A stretch of DNA of 11,791 nt, from the NCBI GenBank assembly GCA_031267005.1, contig JAIRZX010000101.1, positions 1 to 11,791 on the forward strand, in the 5' to 3' direction. The DNA is from Deltaproteobacteria bacterium. Lineage in GTDB: Bacteria > Desulfobacterota > Desulfarculia > Adiutricales > Adiutricaceae. The notes beneath the pieces were generated by a model, which was not told the DNA's origin, searched no databases, and saw only the letters and a list, made by a program, of their open reading frames with translations. Shown here piece after piece: positions 7,140 to 11,791 of the stretch. Every line of letters begins with the position of its first letter. Positions within the stretch are counted from its first letter, which is position 1. The position numbers were made by a program, and so were the translations under genes.

Positions 7140-7168
7140 ATTATAGCGCCTTTCGGGCGGTTTCTGCA
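7140..7168 (-). promoter_or_regulatory. Promoter of the repeat-protein gene, sharing a 12-mer with the nifU promoter
   Basis: A perfect TATAAT (7145-7140, minus strand) lies about 75 bases before the start codon at 7066. At 17 bases upstream the -35 position reads TGCAGA, only three of six consensus bases. The sequence GGCGCTATAATG is identical to that at the nifU promoter. Here too a small dyad (CGCC, five bases, GGCG) abuts the -10 box. A weak -35 may mean an activator is needed. Confidence 0.5.
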
Positions 7169-7247
7169 GATACAGGGACAACCGGCCGGGAGGTCGGGCC
7201 GACGGGAGAGCTTGGCAGGTCGGGAGCGGAGGCGTTAGGAGGGTGAC

Positions 7248-7325
7248 ATGATGGAGGAGGTTCGGAAAGGGCTGGCAGGAGGCCGGAGCCAGGCGGTTCC
7301 GGAGAAGCCGGATAATCAGGATTAG
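7248..7325 (+). CDS. Small ORF behind a strong ribosome-binding site, 25 codons
   Basis: AGGAGG stands five bases before a double ATG, an ideal ribosome-binding arrangement. The ORF reads MMEEVRKGLAGGRSQAVPEK followed by PDNQD and a TAG stop. The peptide is charged and hydrophilic, with no signal peptide or known motif. It is divergent from the repeat-protein gene. It might be a leader peptide or small protein, but purine-rich DNA here makes a chance match plausible. Confidence 0.25.
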   Translation: MMEEVRKGLAGGRSQAVPEKPDNQD

Positions 7326-7356
7326 GCGCAGGCGCCGGGGTTACTTAATGGCCGGG

Positions 7357-7432
7357 GGAGCCGCAGGCGCCGGAGGGACGTCAGGGCCGGGGTGTCGGAA
7401 TATGCTGAAGAACTCGAGGAGCCGCAGGTGCC
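7357..7432 (+). repeat. Pair of 15-base direct repeats
   Basis: GGAGCCGCAGGCGCC occurs at 7357-7371 and, with one substitution (T for C), at 7418-7432, 61 bases apart. A partial copy, GCGCAGGCGCCGG, precedes them near 7326-7338. They lie in no supported gene, and no function can be read from them. Confidence 0.6.
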
Positions 7433-7485
7433 ACCTGAAACATAAGAAGTCGGATAACACTTAGCGGCTCTGGGTGCCTGGAGGC

Positions 7486-7513
7486 CTGGTGGTCTGGTGG
7501 TCTGGTGGTCTGG
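7486..7513 (+). repeat. 8-bp tandem repeat, 3.5 copies
   Basis: The octamer CTGGTGGT repeats perfectly at 7486-7493, 7494-7501 and 7502-7509, then half a copy follows. The array contains the CTGGTGG core of the E. coli Chi sequence but never the preceding G, so it is better read as a simple slippage repeat. Confidence 0.8.
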
Positions 7514-8050
7514 CTGATGCACTATGGGGGAGGGCAGGAGGAGACGGCTGACTCTTTGACTCACGAGTGTTACGGATAGACCGGCATCTGATTCAAAAGA
7601 TGAATGAGACTAATCGGCCAGGCGACATGTGAGCGGAAAAATTGAAGCAAATTGCCGCAATTGAGTACAGATGTATTTTTTGTGAGCCGTTGCTGGAGGG
7701 CTCCAGGTTTGGACGGCTCTAGGAGACAGACCATGACCGGAACACAATTTACGCGACGGAAATCTACGAGAAAGGGTCAATCTTCCGGTCCGCAGCACCC
7801 TCGCTCAGGAAAAATCGGGAAAGGCCGGAGAAATCCTTTGCGGGGCAGCATGGCTCAAACCTCGAACTGTAAGAGGTTCGGGAAGTTATAGAAAATGGTT
7901 CAAGGGCGCTCACGGTAAGGAGGATGTCTTTAAGGCCGTCGCCACGGGCGGCGGAGGTCTAACTCTCCCGTGAAGCTTCCAGGCCGACCCTGGAAAACAT
8001 CCTGAACTCCCCCGCAAAGCTCCCTGGATCCTCCAGAAGGCTTAAGGTCT

Positions 8051-8062
8051 GGGGGGGGGGGG
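8051..8062 (+). repeat. Run of twelve G
   Basis: Twelve consecutive G lie outside any supported gene, by far the longest of several plus-strand G-runs (9 at 2078-2086, 8 at 7001-7008, 7 elsewhere). Such tracts are prone to slippage and also to sequencing error, so the exact length should be treated with caution. Confidence 0.85.
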
Positions 8063-8907
8063 CATTATTCGCGCTGGTCGGGCGAAGGGAGCGAGCCGAG
8101 CGGTACGGTGCTGGATAGCGGCGCTGAAGTCGGCACCCCCCCCAAACGTAATTCGTCGCGGCTCCGCCATGGGCGAAGATCAGGCGCGAGGGAACGGGAA
8201 AAGCGGAAGCCTGCCGCAGCGCGAATATCCCGGCGCTACAGGGGCGCAGCGCACCAGAATAAGTCGCGTGGAGCTCAGGCCGCTGTGCGTCACCCGCATA
8301 AAAGAAGGGGGGCCAGCACGCATGATCCTGGAAACCCGGAAGAGCAAAGCGCGAGATCTTGTGGATTTTGGATACAGGGCCGAACTGTCCGCGAGGGCTT
8401 CGCGGCAAGGTTTCCGCAGAAGCTGCGCGGATATGCTGCGTTAGGATGGCATACAAGGCGGCGTGTTTGATAGCTCAGTTCGCGAAAAGACGGGGCAAAA
8501 ATTTCAATAATGAAAAGACGGGTTGGAGGACTGTTTGGCTTAAAAATTGATAATACCTTACGGGATAAGGAATTCCGGAAAACGAAGCGCCGAATCTGAA
8601 CTGGACGCTACGGCATTCCTGCGGGCAAACACGAGGGAAACCTAGCGTTGAATCTACGAATTGTAAATATTAGAAGAAAAAAATTTCGCTTCCGCAGGAT
8701 AAATTTTTTAATTAAATTTTTGCCCGAAAACTTTGCGGGCGCGTTAATAATCCGGCACTCAGCGAACCCCAATTTCGGAGCCGAGCCTTTCCTCTTCTGG
8801 TTATTTGGATCCAGTTTAGCCTGATAGGTAACTACATTGCTTATTATAAGCGCAGTTATGCCCATTAAATCGGCAAAGATTGAATTCGGGGCACCAGAAA
8901 GCCTTAA

Positions 8908-9191
8908 ATGAACGCACATATGCCGTGTGAGGAAGATTCAAGCTTATTAGGCATTATTAAAGCGTCAATAGAGTTACAGCGGCACCTAACTGGTAACCCT
9001 GTATGGCAACTTGTGCGGAGAGCGCATGAGATTCATTCGAACGATATTAATCGAAGGTATGAGATAAATATATGGAATTAGGGATATCTGAGAATGAAAA
9101 TCTGGTTAGCTCAGACCCAATCGAGTTAATTTTTGATATTTTCTTAAAATATCCTAAACTCAGATGCAGAAATGAGTATGTAAAATTTTAA
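8908..9191 (+). pseudogene. Small AT-rich gene remnant with a frameshift, possibly Rpn-like nuclease C-terminus
   Basis: Two short plus-strand frames overlap by ten bases. Positions 8908-9081 give 57 residues (including LLGIIKASIELQRHLTGNP and WQLVRRAHEIHSNDINRRYE). Positions 9072-9191 give 39 residues (ending SSDPIELIFDIFLKYPKL and RCRNEYVKF). Both look like real protein, with well-spread residues and no low complexity, while codon use is much more AT-rich than in nifU, nifS or dacB. One reading is a single C-terminal region split by a frameshift and missing its 5' end. From memory the composition is reminiscent of C-terminal parts of Rpn/PD-(D/E)XK transposase-family proteins, but I see no catalytic motif and hold this weakly. 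Alternatively they are two small genes with a 10-base overlap; neither has a good ribosome-binding site. Confidence 0.35.
9135..9153. repeat. Perfect AT-rich inverted repeat
   Basis: GATATTTT and AAAATATC form an 8-bp dyad with a 3-base loop. It lies inside the second small frame of the 8908-9191 remnant. The base pairing is perfect, but its function, as protein-binding site, weak hairpin or coincidence of AT-rich codons, is not evident. Confidence 0.6.
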
Positions 9192-9517
9192 AATTATTCC
9201 GCGAAGTTCCAGGTTTTAAAATTCCATCAGGCACATCAGGGTCCGGAAAATGTTCACGCGGACCTCGTCTGCGGACCCACGCGGACCGCGCACTCCGGCG
9301 CGCGGCAAATGCCAGGAGCGCTGGAAAATTCCGAGAAACCCCGTTCATTTTTTTCGGCGCCGGTGTAGCATTCCTCAAAGCTCGAAGGAGCGCCGCGGCG
9401 CGCGGAGCTTGGCCGCTCGCAACCGCGAAACTCCCGGAAGCCCCTCCAAGACCCCACATTCTCCATCCCCCGCCGCGCGCTCCAGTACCTTCGCGGCGGG
9501 GGCGAGGAGCCGCCGCC
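9192..9517. other. Gap between AT-rich remnant and dacB
   Basis: There is no supported gene. Composition switches abruptly from AT-rich to GC-rich near 9250. The word CACGCGGACC occurs twice (9255-9264, 9278-9287). Immediately past the dacB stop a 7-bp hairpin (9493-9499 GCGGCGG with 9510-9516 CCGCCGC) could protect the 3' end of its message, but no T-tract follows, so it is not a classic terminator. Confidence 0.45.
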
Positions 9518-11044
9518 CTAGACGCGGCCCGTCTCTTCCTCGCCCTCCCCGTCAACCAGGTGGGCTTTCAGCGCCGCCAGTATCCTGTTGCGGGTCCCCG
9601 ACTCATACTTGCCGTTCAGGAGTATCACGAAGGAAAGCGGCTCGTCGGGCCTTCCCGGCCTCTCTATGTAGCCGGCCAGTGTCTGCACCTCCGTCATGGT
9701 GCCCGTCTTGTAGAACACTGTGCCGTCCGTATCGCTCCGTATTATCGATCTGGCCGGCTCCATCACGCGCAGTACCTCGGCCATCTGCCTGGCGGTAAGG
9801 TGGTTGTTGCGGGAAAGCCCGCTCCCCTCTACCAGGGTCAGCTTCGGCAGCTGGTAAAGGCTGAGGAAATCCAGCACCACCTGGCGGCCCTTCTCGAAGT
9901 CGCCCGGGGCCCCGTACCTCTCGGCCCCCATAGTGAGGAATATCTGGTTGGTCATGAAATTGTTCGAGTGACGCAACAACGTCGTTAGCATGTCCTGCAA
10001 GGTCTGCGTCGATGTGTGCTCGTAGATAAGCCGCGCGTCCGAGGGAACTTCGCCTCCCACGAATATCTCTCCAGTAATTTCCACGCCGCGCCTGACAAGG
10101 AGTTCGCGCATTACCTCAGCCCCGTTGGCCTCGGCGGCCCGAGGGCTCTCGGAGATGTTAAGGAACACCTCTCCGGAATTTTGACTTTTCTTCTTCTTGC
10201 CGCGTCCCTGGCCTCCGGCGCCGCGGCTCTTCGCGGCGATGTCGCGCGCAGTTTTGGTAATCGGGGTGCATTCGTTTAATTCAACCATCCCGGCCCTGCG
10301 ATCGATAAGATAGCTGACGGTATTGAAATTCACTCCGAAGGCGCTGTTGTAGGCGTCGTAAGGGTTCCGGGTGAAAGTCACGCCGTCGCCTATCACTCCC
10401 TCCTCGAAGAAAGAGTCGTCCACGCGGATGTCCCTCACGGCGCTGAGCCCTGAAGACTTCAGCTGGTCGGCCAGGAGGCAGAGCTCCTCGCTAACGAGGT
10501 AGGGATCCCCGTAGCCCTTGATCCAGAGATCCCCGTTCCGGTCGAGGTAGAACCCCGTTCGGAAACGGTACCCTGGGCCCAAGGACGACAGCGCCGCCGC
10601 GGACGTCACGAGCTTCAGTATCGAGGCCGGGACGTAGTCCCGGTCGGGGTTGAGCGAGATAAGCTCGCTCGGCTCGCCGCGGGCGGCGTGATGGTCTACC
10701 ACGAGCACCGCCCCCGATCCCGCCAGCGCCTTCACGTTGTCGGGCCACGGGAGAGTCTCGGCCGCCGGCACGCGCGCCTTCTTGCTCCTCGCAGGGCTTT
10801 TGCGGGACGGCTGCGGGTCGCGCCTGTTCGGCTTCTTACCGCGGGACGATTTCCGTTTCTGCGCGTAAAGCGTAACCCCGGAATCCCCCGCGTCTTGTCC
10901 AGTCCGTCCGTCTGTCAGGGTGGCCTTTATCGGAGAGGCGCCGTCCTCTGCGGACGCGCCGGGCGCTGCGGCGCCCAGCGCGACCGCCAGGGTTGCGACC
11001 GCCAGGAGTCTGATATGTCCAGAATAATTCGTGCGCTTCGTCAT
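9518..11044 (-). CDS. dacB: D-alanyl-D-alanine carboxypeptidase/endopeptidase (PBP4 family, peptidase S13)
   Basis: This is a periplasmic class C penicillin-binding protein. It removes the terminal D-alanine from peptidoglycan stem peptides and cleaves D-Ala-meso-DAP cross-links during wall remodelling. The 508-residue product starts with a Sec signal peptide (hydrophobic core about 11-28, likely cleavage after ASA at 30-32). The three penicillin-binding motifs are intact: S141-x-x-K144 in VPASILKLVTS, S360-N-N in RHSNNFM, and K446-T-G in FYKTGTM, so it should be active. Two basic low-complexity stretches stand out: residues 63-90 before the catalytic domain, and 272-290 (with GRGKKKKSQNSG) between the SxxK and SxN motifs. 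The start at 11044 is chosen because it gives the signal peptide and has GGAAAGG about seven bases upstream; the frame stays open far beyond but antisense to rlpA. Its first 30 coding bases overlap those of the divergent rlpA. Confidence 0.93.
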   Translation of the reverse strand: MTKRTNYSGHIRLLAVATLAVALGAAAPGASAEDGASPIKATLTDGRTGQDAGDSGVTLYAQKRKSSRGKKPNRRDPQPSRKSPARSKKARVPAAETLPWPDNVKALAGSGAVLVVDHHAARGEPSELISLNPDRDYVPASILKLVTSAAALSSLGPGYRFRTGFYLDRNGDLWIKGYGDPYLVSEELCLLADQLKSSGLSAVRDIRVDDSFFEEGVIGDGVTFTRNPYDAYNSAFGVNFNTVSYLIDRRAGMVELNECTPITKTARDIAAKSRGAGGQGRGKKKKSQNSGEVFLNISESPRAAEANGAEVMRELLVRRGVEITGEIFVGGEVPSDARLIYEHTSTQTLQDMLTTLLRHSNNFMTNQIFLTMGAERYGAPGDFEKGRQVVLDFLSLYQLPKLTLVEGSGLSRNNHLTARQMAEVLRVMEPARSIIRSDTDGTVFYKTGTMTEVQTLAGYIERPGRPDEPLSFVILLNGKYESGTRNRILAALKAHLVDGEGEEETGRV

Positions 11045-11566
11045 CGGCTGGCCTTTCCGCCTTCCGTCAAGAGGCTGGCTTGGATCCTGGTCGCGTGCGT
11101 TTTCCTCGCCACGCAGCTTTCCGGCTGCGGTTCCCACCCAAAACGCTCCGGGAAGTCGTACGTCATCAAGGGCAAGAGGTACTACATCCTCGCCTCTTCG
11201 GAGGGATTCAAGGAGAAGGGCCTCGCCTCGTGGTACGGGGAGCCGTTCCACGGGAGGAAGACCGCCAGCGGCGAGACCTACGACATGAACGAGGTTACCG
11301 CCGCCCACAAGACCCTCCCGCTCCACACGTGGGTCGAGGTCGTGAACACCGAGACCAAGCAGTCGCTCCTTTTGAGAATAAACGACCGCGGCCCCTTCAT
11401 AGACGGCAGGATAATCGATCTCTCCAAAGAGGCGGCGAAAAAGCTGGGGGTCTACCGGCCCGGCACAGCCAAGGTCCTCGTGAAGGCCGTGCCGAGGACC
11501 CACCAGAAACGCCTGAACGACAAGCGCCTCAAGGCCAGGAACGGGGGCAGGGTAGCCTCGAAGTGA
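11015..11566 (+). CDS. rlpA: RlpA-like septal ring lytic transglycosylase lipoprotein
   Basis: This outer-membrane lipoprotein has the RlpA double-psi beta-barrel fold. In Pseudomonas aeruginosa RlpA cleaves naked glycan strands at the division septum. The 183-residue product has a lipoprotein signal (hydrophobic about 21-34, lipobox LSGC, lipidated C38). The RlpA domain spans about 69-157, with GLASWYGEPFHGRKTASG, then TYDMNEVTAAHKTLP, then RINDRGPF. Residues E87, D90 and D124 line up with those tied to catalysis in the Pseudomonas enzyme. There is no C-terminal SPOR domain; the protein ends in a short basic tail. The ATG at 11015 is supported by AGGAG six bases upstream; no later start would keep the signal peptide. 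The n-region is long (about 20 residues). It lies head to head with dacB, overlapping by 30 bases. Confidence 0.93.
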   Translation: MSRIIRALRHRLAFPPSVKRLAWILVACVFLATQLSGCGSHPKRSGKSYVIKGKRYYILASSEGFKEKGLASWYGEPFHGRKTASGETYDMNEVTAAHKTLPLHTWVEVVNTETKQSLLLRINDRGPFIDGRIIDLSKEAAKKLGVYRPGTAKVLVKAVPRTHQKRLNDKRLKARNGGRVASK

Positions 11567-11791
11567 GGACGGCCAGCGCCCTTGTTGCCTCCAAATAAGC
11601 AGCATTAGGCGCCTTTGAGGAGATCTTTCAGACCATATATCACAAAATATTTGATCTTGGAAACCCCCTCCGCCCCCGGGGCGGCGCATGAACCCCAGGC
11701 GAAGCCCCGGAGATCCTTGTTTTTAAGAGATATCGTGGAAATTTTTTTTCTCGCTTTTCCCCGCCGCTGACGCGATCTCGCCTCCCATAAC
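11567..11791. other. Region downstream of rlpA to window end
   Basis: No gene is supported. A stem-loop formed by CCGGGGC (11676-11682) and GCCCCGG (11704-11710), with a 21-base loop, is followed after about nine bases by a run of T (11720-11724). It may act as a loose terminator for rlpA. A second T-run (11742-11749) lies further on. Composition becomes more AT-rich toward the edge. Confidence 0.4.

Larger units (their letters stand above)
7326..8907. other. Long non-coding stretch with short repeats and G-runs
   Basis: I find no recognisable gene in 1.6 kb. Longer open frames (plus 8169-8444, minus 7959-8456) overlap each other and lack ribosome-binding sites and motifs. Short protein-like plus-strand fragments such as 7633-7722 (AEKLKQIAAIEYRCIFCEPL) suggest decayed coding sequence. 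GC content falls to the right, with a marked AT-rich island at about 8650-8720. The 12-mer AATTCCGGAAAA at 8571-8582 repeats the one at 6432-6443. Confidence 0.4.

Noticed and set aside
6318..7181. Longer minus-strand frame (287 codons) overlapping the repeat protein
   Set aside because: It has lower third-position GC than the alternative frame, no ribosome-binding site at its start, and its start overlaps the promoter region.
7486..7513. Chi-like sites in the CTGGTGGT array
   Set aside because: The required GCTGGTGG octamer does not occur in it, and Chi sequences differ outside enterobacteria.
7959..8470. Overlapping open frames on both strands (165, 120 and 91 codons)
   Set aside because: They overlap one another, lack ribosome-binding sites and show no recognisable motif.
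7486..9287. CRISPR array
   Set aside because: The repeats are short tandem or isolated direct copies without regular spacers, and no cas gene is present.

Overview
The window reads as bacterial chromosome from a GC-rich, Gram-negative organism. An RlpA lipoprotein and a periplasmic class C penicillin-binding protein point to an outer membrane. The NifU/NifS iron-sulfur pair plus an AAA-ATPase/PD-(D/E)XK protein of a type common in anaerobic and gut bacteria suggest an anaerobe, perhaps Desulfobacterota (deltaproteobacteria). That placement is inference from gene content and base composition; there is no rRNA or tRNA to anchor it.

Layout. Positions 1-62 are AT-rich and abut a 5'-truncated AAA-ATPase-like/DUF1703 nuclease gene (63-1592, plus). 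About 1.4 kb without a convincing gene follows, ending in two terminators that face the next operon. The minus-strand pair nifU (4697-5542) and nifS (3041-4258) is transcribed leftward from a good sigma-70-type promoter whose spacer carries a perfect inverted repeat. The two genes are split by an unusual 438-bp GC-rich spacer with hairpins. Upstream of nifU lies about 0.8 kb of repeat-containing, GC-rich DNA. Next is a minus-strand ORF (6476-7066) for a proline/arginine-rich protein with a degenerate nine-residue repeat; it has its own Shine-Dalgarno sequence and a promoter sharing the 12-mer GGCGCTATAATG with the nifU promoter. Positions 7067-8907 are mostly non-coding, with short repeats, G-runs and one small ORF behind a strong ribosome-binding site. 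An AT-rich island holds a small frameshifted, probably decayed gene (8908-9191, plus). The right end carries dacB (minus) and rlpA (plus), two peptidoglycan-remodelling genes arranged head to head with their first 30 coding bases overlapping.

How the genes work together. NifS (sulfur donor) and NifU (scaffold) form one Fe-S assembly module; with no nitrogenase genes or sigma-54 promoter seen, a general Fe-S role is as likely as a nitrogen-fixation role. DacB and RlpA both act on peptidoglycan in the periplasm, DacB on stem peptides and RlpA on glycan strands. Credible genes cover only a little over half of the window, which with the truncated and frameshifted genes suggests a genome undergoing gene decay, as in host-associated lineages. 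The most interesting unexplained items are the nonapeptide-repeat protein and the paired promoters.
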